Shown: positions 1-9,331, numbered from the stretch's first letter. The stretch: DNA of 64,000 nt from Macellibacteroides fermentans (GCF_013409575.1 NZ_JACCCY010000001.1:434001-498000); one strand, 5' to 3'. Notes: generated by a model not told the origin, from the letters alone. Made by a program: numbers and translations.

Positions 1-1
1 C

Positions 2-61
2 GATAATCCCGAATTGGCCGAAGAGATTGCCGGATTAATTTTGAATGCCCTGAAGGGATAA
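2..61 (+). CDS. C-terminal tail of an upstream protein, possibly RecA
   Basis: The first bases read in frame as the last 19 residues of a protein, beginning DNPELAEEIAG and ending at a TAA at 59-61. A DNPEL-type motif close to the C-terminus is common in Bacteroidota RecA, so recA is the best guess, but 19 residues cannot prove it. A terminator follows directly, so the gene ends a transcription unit. Confidence 0.4.
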   Translation, partial: DNPELAEEIAGLILNALKG

Positions 62-92
62 GAGATAGCTTTCTTTTGTGAAAGTAAAATAA

Positions 93-137
93 AACCTTGT
101 TATTACCGTTATTCGGGATAACAAGGTTATTTTTTTA
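93..137 (+). terminator. Intrinsic terminator after the upstream gene
   Basis: An 11-bp perfect inverted repeat (AACCTTGTTAT at 93-103, ATAACAAGGTT at 118-128) is followed by a run of T to 136. It separates the upstream gene from the glycan cluster. Confidence 0.85.
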
Positions 138-159
138 ACTCCAATACTTGTAAAACGGC

Positions 160-1152
160 ATGAGTGAAAAAGACAGATACATCGCACTATGTATTACGGA
201 AGAATCCATTCCCCTGTTCGGCAGACCCTGGTGGCTGGATGTGGTGTGCGGAGCTTCAAAGTGGGATGTGTTATTGGTTGAAGATGGAAACAATATCTTA
301 GCCGCCATGCCCCTTTATAAACCACTTTCCAACGTGATTTCAATGCCCTGCTATACCCAGACCATGGGACCCTGGATAAACCCTCGTTTCGAGCCGAAGG
401 CTTATGGTAAACAAATCACCCACAGGCAGGAATGTTTAAAGAAGTTTGTTTCCCGATTGGACGGATACAGCTCCTTTTTACAAAATTTCCATTCCGGCAT
501 TACCGACTGGCTTCCTTTTTACTGGGGTGGATACAACCAGACCACCCGCTATTCGTACGTATTGGAAGGTATTAATAATCAGGAGATATTGTGGGATAAT
601 CTGAGTCAGAATATACAACGTAACATCCGCTCTGCACGCGATAAAAAGGGTATAATCTGTAAGAAGGGAATTCCGGTGGATGATTTCCTGAAGGTGAATG
701 CCCAGAGCTTCGGCAGACAGGGATTAGCTGTTAAAGGCGACGAGCAGTTGCTGAAACGGCTTATTGAATGTTGCCGCCTCCGGAATCAGGGGGAGCTGTG
801 GGGTGCATACGATTCTACTGGGCAACTTCACGCTGCGATCTTTGTGGTATGGCAGAAAAGCTCGGCCTACTATCTGGCCGGAGGCGAAGATCCGGCACTA
901 CGATCATCGGGCGCCGGCAGCCTGCTGATGTGGGAAGCCATCTGTTCTGTATCCCGGTTTACGGATCGATTCGACTTTGAAGGATCAATGTTAGAGGGTG
1001 TTGAGCATTATTTCCGGAAATTTGGTACAATTCAGACCCCCTATTTCACAATAACAAGAGGAAAAATGTGTTTACTACACAGAGCCTGGTTAAAACTAGG
1101 GAAATTTGTAACCAAACAACATGATGAGCGAGATGATAACCGAAAGATTTAA
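160..1152 (+). CDS. FemAB/GNAT-like acyltransferase (Acetyltransf_6 type)
   Basis: A 330-residue cytoplasmic protein with no signal peptide. The N-terminal half (PWWLDVVCG, then a WDVLLVEDG strand) and the C-terminal half (AIFVVWQKSSAYYLAGGEDPA, then a GSLLMWEAI helix and a DFEGSM element) follow the pattern of FemAB-related GNAT proteins found in polysaccharide-modification clusters. It probably moves an acyl or aminoacyl group onto a sugar or amino sugar; the substrate cannot be read from the sequence. It is the first gene of an overlapping set: its last 32 bases overlap the next start, so translation is likely coupled. The ATG at 160 is the first good start after the terminator. Confidence 0.7.
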   Translation: MSEKDRYIALCITEESIPLFGRPWWLDVVCGASKWDVLLVEDGNNILAAMPLYKPLSNVISMPCYTQTMGPWINPRFEPKAYGKQITHRQECLKKFVSRLDGYSSFLQNFHSGITDWLPFYWGGYNQTTRYSYVLEGINNQEILWDNLSQNIQRNIRSARDKKGIICKKGIPVDDFLKVNAQSFGRQGLAVKGDEQLLKRLIECCRLRNQGELWGAYDSTGQLHAAIFVVWQKSSAYYLAGGEDPALRSSGAGSLLMWEAICSVSRFTDRFDFEGSMLEGVEHYFRKFGTIQTPYFTITRGKMCLLHRAWLKLGKFVTKQHDERDDNRKI

Positions 1153-2473
1153 GCTGAATGAAGAGACGATTCGTTACATTATTCACTTTTTAATTGCAGT
1201 AAAAGTTCCCGATGAGGTATATAATGCGGTTGGTTATACGGCGGACAAAGATCTGTATAAGAACTACAACATCATTATTAATCCATCTCTGTTCTTTCAC
1301 GAAAAAATTTACGGCACACATTCCAACCTTCCTATATTGCCTTTAAAACAGATTGAAGGTGTTCCATTGCTTTACGGCAAACCTCAAACCTTCTGGGCTG
1401 GCGAAACTTTGATTGTATACGCCGATATTATTGCCAGTGCTTTTTTTATGCTGAGCCGATACGAAGAGATGGTACGTCCTGCTGTAAGGGACGAGCACGG
1501 CAGATTTCCCGGGAAAGAATCGATTGCCGGCCGAATGGGGTTCATTAACAGGCCCATCGTGGACGAATACGGAAAGATACTTCGCAGGTGGTTACGAAGT
1601 ACGGGATTCGAAATTCCCGAGCCGGGTAAGGCTATAAAAAAGATCTACCTCACCCACGACCTGGATATGCCATTCTTTTGCAGATCGTGGAAAAGTGTCA
1701 TACGTGAGCTGATGCGTGGCACCAACGCGCTCAGTCTTCTACGCATTCGAACCGGACAACCGGAAGCCGATCCCTTTTATACCTTTCCCTGGTTTGATAT
1801 ACAAGCCCGGAAACTTCAGCTTACAGTTGGTAACAAGCGCTGTAAAAGTATTCTTTTTGTAAGAGCCGGTGGAAGCACACCGCAAGACAAGCCTCATTAT
1901 AAATTAAAATCTCACCCCATCCGTAAACTGCTTACAGCCAGCATAAACAATAACATATCAATCGGGTTGCACAGCAGTTACGAAGCCGGAATTAACCCCG
2001 GTTTGATTGCACAAGAGCATAACAACCTCGAAAACGCCATCATCCAGCCCGTAAAATACAACAGGCATCATTACCTCTCTTCACGAGACCCCAGAGATAT
2101 GGAAGAGCTTGAAAAGGCAGGTATAACAGACGATTTCACCATGGGGTATGCAGATGTGGCAGGATTTAGACTGGGCACTACCCGGCCGGTTCGTCGGATT
2201 GATCCTTATACTGGGATTGTCAATTCGCTGAAGCTTCATTCAATCACAGTAATGGATTGTACGCTGAACGAACAAAAATACATGAATATGACCAGTCAGG
2301 AGGCCGAAGTTTATTGCATCGACCTGATCGACAAGGTTAAAGAGATGAACGGAGAACTGGTTTTACTCTGGCACAACAACCTGGTGACGGACAATCCGCA
2401 GCTAACCCGCACCGTACCCTGGTTACGTTCTCTTTATAGTAAATTAATAGAACATCTGATGATCAATGCCTGA
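1121..2473 (+). CDS. Polysaccharide deacetylase family protein with DUF7033-like N-terminus
   Basis: A 450-residue protein. The first ~165 residues form an N-terminal domain typical of the deacetylase-like proteins next to glycosyltransferases in Bacteroidota. The NodB-like core starts at KKIYLTHDLDMP (about residue 170), where HDLD supplies the metal-binding Asp pair. It continues with IGLHSS (about 285), NRHHYLS, and a late LLWHNN (about 425), which matches the C-terminal His motif. The likely role is N-deacetylation of an amino sugar in a surface glycan. It overlaps the previous gene by 32 bases and the next by 8, which argues for one operon. Confidence 0.75.
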   Translation: MMSEMITERFKLNEETIRYIIHFLIAVKVPDEVYNAVGYTADKDLYKNYNIIINPSLFFHEKIYGTHSNLPILPLKQIEGVPLLYGKPQTFWAGETLIVYADIIASAFFMLSRYEEMVRPAVRDEHGRFPGKESIAGRMGFINRPIVDEYGKILRRWLRSTGFEIPEPGKAIKKIYLTHDLDMPFFCRSWKSVIRELMRGTNALSLLRIRTGQPEADPFYTFPWFDIQARKLQLTVGNKRCKSILFVRAGGSTPQDKPHYKLKSHPIRKLLTASINNNISIGLHSSYEAGINPGLIAQEHNNLENAIIQPVKYNRHHYLSSRDPRDMEELEKAGITDDFTMGYADVAGFRLGTTRPVRRIDPYTGIVNSLKLHSITVMDCTLNEQKYMNMTSQEAEVYCIDLIDKVKEMNGELVLLWHNNLVTDNPQLTRTVPWLRSLYSKLIEHLMINA

Positions 2474-3758
2474 GAAAGAGAACATATTATCCAAAAAGAT
2501 ACTTATCCTTTGCGATATGTTTCCTCCGGCATTTGCCCCAAGGATGGGTTACCTGTGCAAATATATGAAGAAGGCCGAATGGGAACCAGTGGTCGTTACA
2601 GAGTACATCAACGAAAATACCTTTGCATTCTTAAAGGAGGTCTGCGATGTTACCTACGTGGATTTCTATCCATATAAAAACAGATGGATTAAAAAACTGG
2701 CTTGGGTGGCAACGCTGACGGCCGACTGCCTTTTCGGATACAAGGAGCGCAGGATGGCCAAAGCAGCTGCCCGGAAGCTTAGTCAGGGAGGCTTTGGCTG
2801 TGTTTTATGCAGTACCTACCGTACCTTCCCTCTTCCGGCAGCTTACAAAGTAGCCAAAGAGTTTAGGCTTCCGCTGGTGGCCGACCACAGAGATATCATT
2901 GAACAATATGCCGGAACCGAATATATCGCCAGCAAGATGGGCCGCTTTTCATGGCTGAACAGGCTGATAACCACTCTCTTTACCAGGCGTTTGTTAAACG
3001 AGAGGAACAAGGTTCTTCCCAAAGCAGATTGTATCACCACGGTATCCACCTGGCATGTGGATACACTGAAGAGGTACAACGGCAATGTACGGCTTATATT
3101 TAACGGCTACGATCCGGAGCTGTTTTATCCGGAACAGATCAAGACCAGCGAGTTTGTACTTTCCTACACCGGCCGACTGCTTAGTTTTGCCATTCGCGAC
3201 CCGCGTCCTCTGTTTGAGGCAATCGGGCGTCTGCATACCGAAGGTGTTATCACTCCGGCGGATTTCAGGGTAAAATGGTACATGGACTCTTATTCGCAGC
3301 AGCTGGTTTCCGGCGAGGCGGAAAGATTTGGCTTGCTCGGTTACATGGATTTATATCCGTATGTGGAAGCTTCGCAAGTTCCTTCCATCCTCAATAACAG
3401 CTCGATATTGCTTCAGTTGGCCAACACCGCCAGTCAATCCGGACCGAAGGGGATTATGACGACCAAGCTTTTCGAGGCTATGGCAGTAGAAAAGCCCATG
3501 CTGTGCGTACGAAGCGACGAAGCTTGTCTGGAGGCAGCCATCCGGGAAGCCAATGCCGGAGCAAGCGCCCGTACTGCCCAGGAAGCCTACGATTTTATAA
3601 AATATTACTTTGAAAGATGGAAAACCGACGGATATACATCGGTCAGCGTAGATAAAGAGGTTGTAAAGAGGTATTCCCGCAAAGAACAGGCTGCCCAATT
3701 TATGGATCTTTTTATGGAATTGCAAAAGAAAGGAGACGAACATGGAAAAGCATATTAA
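2466..3758 (+). CDS. Glycosyltransferase, GT4-like (GT-B fold)
   Basis: A 430-residue protein. The N-terminal Rossmann half begins KILILCDMFPPAFAPR with a G-Y-L-C-K-Y-M helix, as in GT4 enzymes. The C-terminal half holds the donor-site signature KGIMTTKLFEAMAVEKPML (about residues 325-345), where the Glu of FEAMA contacts the nucleotide sugar. Donor and acceptor sugars are unknown. It lies in the overlapping glycan operon (8 bases with the gene before, 17 with the gene after), so it probably builds the same glycan. Confidence 0.8.
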   Translation: MPEKENILSKKILILCDMFPPAFAPRMGYLCKYMKKAEWEPVVVTEYINENTFAFLKEVCDVTYVDFYPYKNRWIKKLAWVATLTADCLFGYKERRMAKAAARKLSQGGFGCVLCSTYRTFPLPAAYKVAKEFRLPLVADHRDIIEQYAGTEYIASKMGRFSWLNRLITTLFTRRLLNERNKVLPKADCITTVSTWHVDTLKRYNGNVRLIFNGYDPELFYPEQIKTSEFVLSYTGRLLSFAIRDPRPLFEAIGRLHTEGVITPADFRVKWYMDSYSQQLVSGEAERFGLLGYMDLYPYVEASQVPSILNNSSILLQLANTASQSGPKGIMTTKLFEAMAVEKPMLCVRSDEACLEAAIREANAGASARTAQEAYDFIKYYFERWKTDGYTSVSVDKEVVKRYSRKEQAAQFMDLFMELQKKGDEHGKAY

Positions 3759-4863
3759 CATCATTGCCCTGAACATTCCATTTCCGGCCAATTACGGCGG
3801 GGTGATCGACATCTACTACAAACTGTATGCATTGAGCCGTTGCGGGTTTAAAATCCATCTGCATTGCTTTGAGTATGGCCGTCAGCATGCCGTGGAGTTG
3901 AATAATTTGTGCGAAGAGGTGATTTATTACAAAAGGGAAAAGGGACTCAGCTCCCACTTTTCGTTGCTTCCCTACAATGTATACAGCCGCAGAGACAAGC
4001 AGCTGCTCCGAAATCTATGCACCAACTCCTATCCCATCCTTTTCGAGGGACTTCATAGTTGTTACCTCATCAGCCATCCGGATCTGAAGGACCGGATGAA
4101 GATATTCAGGGAATGCAATATTGAACATGCCTATTACCAGCACCTCGGTAAAGCAGAAAGCAATCCTGTAACAAAAGCATTCTTTTACCTGGAGGCTCTC
4201 AAGTTCCGGCTTTATGAGCCGGTTCTGAGACATGCAGATCTGATGATTGCTGTTTCGGGAACCGACACAGCTTACCTTCGTAAACGCTTCCCGGCAAACC
4301 GGGTCGAGTTTATTCCCTGTTTTCATAAGAACGAACAGATTGATATCCTTCCCGGACAATCGGATTATATATTATATCACGGTAATTTATCTGTCCCCGA
4401 AAATGAACGTGCCGCACTGTATCTGATTGAAAATGTTTTCTGCAGACTTCCCTTCAGATGTGTGGTGGCGGGACTTAATCCCACAAACAGACTGAAGCAG
4501 GCGGCTGCTAAATACATCAACGTCTGTCTGGAGATAAATCCGGCGGAAGACCGTATGGAAGAGTTGGTAAAAAATGCCCAGGTTCATGTGCTGGTTACGT
4601 TTCAGGAAACGGGATTAAAACTAAAGTTATTAAATACGTTGTTTGCGGGAAGGCATGTTATTGCCAATAAGAAAATGCTGGCCGGAAGCGGACTCGACAA
4701 TTTGTGCTGTATTGCCAATACAGCAGACGACCTTGTGCTGGCTTGCAACCAGTATATGGAGATGCCATTTCACGTTGCATCCATCGAGGAGCGAAGAAAA
4801 ATGCTTATACCACAGTTCTCCAATCTGGAACAGGCCAGGCGATTGGCCGAAATGATGGGATGA
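3742..4863 (+). CDS. Glycosyltransferase, GT-B fold
   Basis: A 373-residue protein with an N-terminal nucleotide-fold motif, NIPFPANYGGVIDIYYKLYAL, whose glycine-rich turn is typical of GT-B enzymes. The C-terminal half has YHGNLSVPEN, a VVAGLNP strand, and the donor-site stretch ETGLKLKLLNTLFAGRHVIAN (about residues 290-310), in which LKLLN-LFAG replaces the usual K-x-x-E-x-x-A. Start overlaps the previous gene by 17 bases. It probably acts with the preceding glycosyltransferase on one glycan; the sugar specificity is not visible. Confidence 0.75.
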   Translation: MEKHINIIALNIPFPANYGGVIDIYYKLYALSRCGFKIHLHCFEYGRQHAVELNNLCEEVIYYKREKGLSSHFSLLPYNVYSRRDKQLLRNLCTNSYPILFEGLHSCYLISHPDLKDRMKIFRECNIEHAYYQHLGKAESNPVTKAFFYLEALKFRLYEPVLRHADLMIAVSGTDTAYLRKRFPANRVEFIPCFHKNEQIDILPGQSDYILYHGNLSVPENERAALYLIENVFCRLPFRCVVAGLNPTNRLKQAAAKYINVCLEINPAEDRMEELVKNAQVHVLVTFQETGLKLKLLNTLFAGRHVIANKKMLAGSGLDNLCCIANTADDLVLACNQYMEMPFHVASIEERRKMLIPQFSNLEQARRLAEMMG

Positions 4864-4883
4864 CGATCATCTAATTTACTTGT

Positions 4884-5918
4884 ATGAAAAACACAATCTA
4901 CCACAAAGCTATTCAGGAATTGACGGAAAAGCTGCAGGCTGTTCCTTACGAAACGCTTTCGATAAGCAGCTATAACAAGTCTTATATCAAAGGAATGATG
5001 CCGGCAATAGGTTATTTCCTTAAAATCTATGCAACCTGTCTACAGCAAGGAATAGCCGGATCAGGTAAATCACCCCGCGAACTTACCATGATTGATTTTG
5101 GAGGGGGAAGCGGATTCCTGAGTATGTTGGCCAAATCGATCGGTATCGGACATGTAATCTATGTAGACCTCAACCCGTTGTCTGTTCAGGCAGCATTCCG
5201 GTTGAAGGAATATACCGGAACCGGAGCCGATCTGTTTCTGGAAGGCAGTACCGAACAGCTTGCTGATTGGTGCAGGGATACCCAATCGAAACCCGACCTG
5301 CTGATTGCGACAGATCTGATTGAGCATGTGTACGATCTGAAACGTTTTTTTTCCGGGTTGGTAGCTATCAATCCTGCGTTAACGATGTATTTCACCACCG
5401 CCTCTACCCCATACAATCCATACGTAAAGAGAAAGTTAAGGAAAATAATGGACTCCTGCGAAACCGGTGATGCCTTGTCGCCTAACTACTTTACCAAGCG
5501 TTACGAGTACATCCGTACGCAGTTTCCATCATTGAATGAAGACGATTTGAATGAATGGGCACATTGCACCCGGGGACTAACCTTCGGGGATATAAATAAC
5601 GTGATACAGTCCGATTTGAAACCTGTACCAAGCGACCCATGGAACACCTGTGATCCGGAAAACGGGAACTGGACCGAAAGGATACTCCCCATACAGAAAT
5701 ACAGGGATTACCTCAAACCCTACGCCTACGATGTAATTGTAAGCAAGGGCTTCTATAACGAACAAAGAGATAGTCTGGTCAAGTGGGCTGTATGCAAGTG
5801 TCTGAATAGTTTGATAGCCCTAACCGGCAAAATGGGTCTTTTGGCAGCCCCTTTCATTATTATCTCTTGCCTGCCTCAGGGCTCCTCCTGCAAGTCGAAC
5901 AATCCCCTCAGCACATAA
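4884..5918 (+). CDS. Class I SAM-dependent methyltransferase
   Basis: A 344-residue protein. Motif I is MIDFGGGSGFLSMLAKSIG (about residues 70-88), followed by the acidic VIYVDLNP that binds the SAM ribose, and by LLIATDLIEHVYDL (about 150-163), a post-I motif. It follows the second glycosyltransferase after 20 bases and may methylate a sugar or lipid-linked intermediate. Its last 43 bases overlap the 3' end of folK, which reads towards it on the other strand. The extreme C-terminus is hydrophobic (LIALTGKMGLLAAPFIIISCL), perhaps a membrane anchor. Confidence 0.75.
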   Translation: MKNTIYHKAIQELTEKLQAVPYETLSISSYNKSYIKGMMPAIGYFLKIYATCLQQGIAGSGKSPRELTMIDFGGGSGFLSMLAKSIGIGHVIYVDLNPLSVQAAFRLKEYTGTGADLFLEGSTEQLADWCRDTQSKPDLLIATDLIEHVYDLKRFFSGLVAINPALTMYFTTASTPYNPYVKRKLRKIMDSCETGDALSPNYFTKRYEYIRTQFPSLNEDDLNEWAHCTRGLTFGDINNVIQSDLKPVPSDPWNTCDPENGNWTERILPIQKYRDYLKPYAYDVIVSKGFYNEQRDSLVKWAVCKCLNSLIALTGKMGLLAAPFIIISCLPQGSSCKSNNPLST

Positions 5919-6259
5919 TCCTGTTGGAGATCGGCCGGCTTAATCACCCAATCACTCCATTTAACAAGATCTACATCGAGGGGTATTTTGCCTTCAGCTT
6001 TTAATTGGGGACTTCTTCCGGCGGCTTTTTCTATCTCTTTAAACAAAGGTTTGAGTTCATCCGCACTGCAGTCGGTATAAGCGATGGCAACCTGATTCAG
6101 GTAATTGCCAATGCTGTAAGAGCTGCCCACCGGCTCTGTATAATAGCTTTCGGAAAAGCGGATAGACAGGAATAGTTTTTTTAGCTGCTCCACAGCAAAT
6201 GCCATGTTCTGCTGCTCGTTATAATTAGACCCGAGACTTAAAATAACACGATAAAGCAT
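5876..6259 (-). CDS. folK: HPPK-like 2-amino-4-hydroxy-6-hydroxymethyldihydropteridine diphosphokinase
   Basis: A 127-residue protein, shorter than the usual ~160. It has the family hallmarks VILSLGSN at residues 5-12, YLNQVAIA (about 53-60), and EKAAGRSPQ followed by PLDVDLVKW (about 84-102). The last corresponds to the R-x-x-D-(I/V)-D-L metal and ATP site of FolK. The enzyme transfers pyrophosphate from ATP to the pterin in folate synthesis. The shortness comes from a trimmed C-terminal part, so activity needs confirming; FolK-like is certain, full function is likely. The 3' ends of this gene and the methyltransferase gene overlap by 43 bases. Confidence 0.8.
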   Translation of the reverse strand: MLYRVILSLGSNYNEQQNMAFAVEQLKKLFLSIRFSESYYTEPVGSSYSIGNYLNQVAIAYTDCSADELKPLFKEIEKAAGRSPQLKAEGKIPLDVDLVKWSDWVIKPADLQQDYVLRGLFDLQEEP

Positions 6260-6271
6260 GTTCGATAATAC

Positions 6272-6769
6272 TTAGTTGGCCACCTCTTTCTTGTGGGAGT
6301 TGATAAACGTATTGATATACCCGATCAGACTGATAAATCCCGATGAAAACTGCTGGTTCTCGGTAGAACGGATCGATATAAATTTGTCTTTGTCTTTAGT
6401 TGAAAAAGAGATCTGATACATAATATCACCCAAATCACGGTTGTATTCCTTATCGAAACCATACGAGTCTTCCATTTCAAACAGTTTACTCTTACTTAAC
6501 AGTTTCTGTATTTCTCCAAATTCTTTATCGGTCAGTTTCCCTTCACTTATCTTCGGATCCCTTTTATTCGCGGCATTGTCGAAAAAGTAATTGTACTCTT
6601 CCAATTTATAATTCTGATCACTGTCGTAGGTTATAACCATCTTGTAGTTGTCTACACTTTCCATGCTATAGGTAAACGAAAATTCTTCAAACTCTTTTTT
6701 ATTGCTGCATCCACTCAAACAAATCAGCATAACAGATAAAATGGTTAACAATGAGATACGTGTTTTCAT
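6272..6769 (-). CDS. Hypothetical lipoprotein
   Basis: A 165-residue protein with a lipoprotein signal peptide: positive MKTR, a hydrophobic stretch, and lipobox LSGC (Cys 21). The mature part is charged and soluble (EFSFTYSMESVDNYKMVITY, later QISFSTKDKDKFISIRSTE). It ends in a helix-like segment. No catalytic motif is visible and I do not recognise the family. It starts 12 bases upstream of folK on the same strand and may be cotranscribed with it. A divergent promoter (CAAAGCTA on the plus strand at 6795-6802) lies 26 bases before its start. Confidence 0.7.
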   Translation of the reverse strand: MKTRISLLTILSVMLICLSGCSNKKEFEEFSFTYSMESVDNYKMVITYDSDQNYKLEEYNYFFDNAANKRDPKISEGKLTDKEFGEIQKLLSKSKLFEMEDSYGFDKEYNRDLGDIMYQISFSTKDKDKFISIRSTENQQFSSGFISLIGYINTFINSHKKEVAN

Positions 6770-6794
6770 GCTATTTCATAATTAATTTACTGCG

Positions 6795-6833
6795 CAAAGC
6801 TAACGAAAAGAAATTAAAATATAAGTAACTTTG
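6795..6833. promoter_or_regulatory. Divergent -7 boxes for the lipoprotein and antiporter genes
   Basis: TAACTTTG at 6826-6833 (plus) and TAGCTTTG read on the minus strand at 6795-6802 both match the Bacteroidota -7 consensus TAnnTTTG. They lie 20 and 26 bases from the two divergent start codons. No perfect TTTG -33 box is seen. Confidence 0.6.
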
Positions 6834-6853
6834 CCTATATAAACAAACGGACA

Positions 6854-9124
6854 ATGTCGCATTTACCATCCATTATATCAGACTTAGCTGTCATACTGAT
6901 CTCGGCGGGACTTGTTTCGCTGTTATTCAAACGATTAAAGCAACCTGTAGTCCTTGGATATATAGTTGCAGGAATTCTTGCCGGTCCCTCGATAGCATCC
7001 ATTCCTACGGTATCTGAAACAGACAGTATACGTATCTGGGCTGATATCGGGGTAGTTTTTCTACTTTTTGCATTGGGACTCGATTTTAGTTTCAAGAAAC
7101 TGATGAAGGTGGGTGGTACCGCTGTGGTAGGGGCTGTAACTGTCGTTTTCGGGATGATGAGCGTTGGCTATACAACCGGACTATCCCTTGGATGGGGACA
7201 TATGAACAGTCTTTTTCTGGGAGGGATGCTCTCCATGTCGTCTACCACCATCATATTCAAGGCTTTCGAGGACATGGAGCTGCGCAACAAACGCTTTGCG
7301 GGCGTGGTATTCGGCATTCTGGTTGTAGAAGACCTCTTTGCCGTTTTACTCATGGTTCTATTATCCACCCTGGCCGTAAGCAAGCATGTAGAAGGCATGG
7401 ATATGCTGGACAGTGTGGTTAAACTGGGCGTATTCCTGCTCTTCAGCTTTGTAACCGGTATTTACATACTACCCACCTTCTTACGTAAAGCAAGAAGATT
7501 CCTAAATGATGAAACCCTGCTGATTGTTAGTGTAGGTCTATGTCTGGGGATGGTAATCCTTGCAACTAAATCGGGATTCTCGTCGGCACTGGGTGCCTTC
7601 GTCATGGGCTCCATACTTGCCGAAACCATCGAGGCAGAACGCATCGAGCACGTTGTTAAGCCGGTTAAAAATCTGTTCGGGGCCATCTTCTTCGTATCCG
7701 TGGGGATGCTAATCGAACCCGAACTGCTCTGGCAATACAAGCTACCTATCCTCTTCATCACACTGGCAGTAATCCTTGGTCAGATTCTTTTCTCCGGATT
7801 TGGCATACTCTTATCCGGGCAGCCGCTTAAAATAGCTATTCAATCGGGATTTGCTTTAGCGCAGATCGGCGAGTTTGCCTTTATCATCGCATCGTTGGGA
7901 TTATCGCTCAAGGTAACAGACAACTTTCTCTACCCCATCGTTGTAGCGGTATCCGTGATAACTACATTCCTCACACCCTATATGATACGGTTATCGGAGC
8001 CCGCCTATGTGTATGCCGACAAGCATATGCCTAAATCGTGGAGACGCTTTTTCGACCGATACTCATCCGGGGGATCAACCATCAAACAGAAAAGTACGTG
8101 GAACAAGCTGCTGAAAGCCCTGATGCGAATCGTTGTGATGTATTCTGCCGTATCGGTAGTCCTGATCCTGCTGTGGCTGCGCTTTGTAGCCCCCCTCATT
8201 ATCAGGAGTACGCAGGGTATCTTCGGAGAGATCATCTCGCTGGTGCTTATACTGCTTATCATTTCGCCGCTGCTCAGAGCCATCATGATGAAAAAGAATC
8301 ATTCCGAAGAGTTTCAGGAACTTTGGCAAGACAGTAAATACAACCGAGGATCGTTGGTATCCCTTATTGTTTTACGCATCATCCTCTGCATCGGGATCGT
8401 TATGATACCCATCATCAAGCTTCTCAATATCACATTCGGATTGGTTGTCGCCATTGCAGCGGCCTCCATCCTGGTATTCATTTTATCCAAACGGCTTAAA
8501 AAGCATTCCATACAGATAGAACGACACTTCTTCCGGAACCTGGCCGCCCGCCAGGAAGAGATGGAAAGGCGTTCACCCATCAAGCAGCACTTTGCGAACC
8601 ACTTGCTGGCCCGCGACCTCCATTTAGCCGATTTCGAGATCAGACAGGCCTCCCCCAGTGTTGGCAAAACACTGAAGGAGCTTAACTTCCGACAAAAATG
8701 CGGGGTGAATGTGGTAACTATCATCCGGGGCGAACAACGTATCAACATACCCGGTGGCGACGAGAGGCTATACCCTTTCGACAAATTAATTGTGGTAGGC
8801 ACCGACAAAGAGCTTGAGTCTTTCCTGCAATACACAGAAGAACGATACAGACAGAATCAATCTGTTCTTCAGAAAGAAGAGGTGAAGGAGGTTAGCATGG
8901 AACAGTTTGTAATTAGTGCTGGCTCCAAACTAATCGGACTGTCCATACGCCAGTCGGGTATCCGCGATAACGCAGCCTGCCTGGTTATCGGGATCGAACG
9001 GGGTGTGTCCTCCGTGATGAACCCCTCTCCAGACACCATCCTTGAAGAAGGGGACATTGTCTGGATCGTTGGCGAACGGGATAAGATGGTTAAATTAAGC
9101 GAAGGAGAAACGGTTGGATCCTAA
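6854..9124 (+). CDS. CPA2-family cation:proton antiporter with two TrkA_C domains
   Basis: A 756-residue inner-membrane protein. The N-terminal ~400 residues hold about 12 membrane segments of the Na+/H+ exchanger fold (LVSLLFKRLKQPVVLGYIVAGILAGP at about 20-45; ALGLDFSFKKL; SSTTIIFKAFED; VVEDLFAVLLMV with the paired acidic residues; QIGEFAFIIASLGL). Four extra hydrophobic segments follow (about 420-560). The cytoplasmic tail carries two TrkA_C-like domains (about 590-665 and 680-756: KELNFRQKCGVNVVTIIRG and DNAACLVIGIERG). It lacks the TrkA_N nucleotide-binding domain of KefB/KefC. It likely exchanges K+ or Na+ for H+, gated by a ligand at the TrkA_C domains. Confidence 0.85.
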   Translation: MSHLPSIISDLAVILISAGLVSLLFKRLKQPVVLGYIVAGILAGPSIASIPTVSETDSIRIWADIGVVFLLFALGLDFSFKKLMKVGGTAVVGAVTVVFGMMSVGYTTGLSLGWGHMNSLFLGGMLSMSSTTIIFKAFEDMELRNKRFAGVVFGILVVEDLFAVLLMVLLSTLAVSKHVEGMDMLDSVVKLGVFLLFSFVTGIYILPTFLRKARRFLNDETLLIVSVGLCLGMVILATKSGFSSALGAFVMGSILAETIEAERIEHVVKPVKNLFGAIFFVSVGMLIEPELLWQYKLPILFITLAVILGQILFSGFGILLSGQPLKIAIQSGFALAQIGEFAFIIASLGLSLKVTDNFLYPIVVAVSVITTFLTPYMIRLSEPAYVYADKHMPKSWRRFFDRYSSGGSTIKQKSTWNKLLKALMRIVVMYSAVSVVLILLWLRFVAPLIIRSTQGIFGEIISLVLILLIISPLLRAIMMKKNHSEEFQELWQDSKYNRGSLVSLIVLRIILCIGIVMIPIIKLLNITFGLVVAIAAASILVFILSKRLKKHSIQIERHFFRNLAARQEEMERRSPIKQHFANHLLARDLHLADFEIRQASPSVGKTLKELNFRQKCGVNVVTIIRGEQRINIPGGDERLYPFDKLIVVGTDKELESFLQYTEERYRQNQSVLQKEEVKEVSMEQFVISAGSKLIGLSIRQSGIRDNAACLVIGIERGVSSVMNPSPDTILEEGDIVWIVGERDKMVKLSEGETVGS

Positions 9125-9170
9125 AACACAAGACCTAATATATAGAACTTAAAGTGAAAATCACCAGGTA

Positions 9171-9319
9171 TAAAGTATTAGATATTAGATATTTAATTAG
9201 TAAGTGTTTAATTTATAAGGATTAAATTGTAAGGATATAAGTTGTAAGCACCTAAGATGTAAGAATTTAAGGATTACGGATTTAAGGTTTAAATAGTAAA
9301 GTAGTAAGTATAAAGCAAA
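9171..9319. repeat. Degenerate 15-bp tandem repeat tract before kdsB
   Basis: Ten successive units starting TAA or TAG run from 9171 to 9319 with a 15-bp period (one unit is 14). Examples: TAAGGATATAAGTTG (9230-9244), TAAGCACCTAAGATG (9245-9259), TAAGAATTTAAGGAT (9260-9274), TACGGATTTAAGGTT (9275-9289). The rough consensus is TAAGnATTTAAGnTG, itself two half-units of 7-8 bases. The tract fills the gap between the antiporter and kdsB and ends 12 bases before the kdsB start, so it would lie in the kdsB leader or promoter. Confidence 0.8.
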
Positions 9320-9331
9320 ATACAGAAATAT

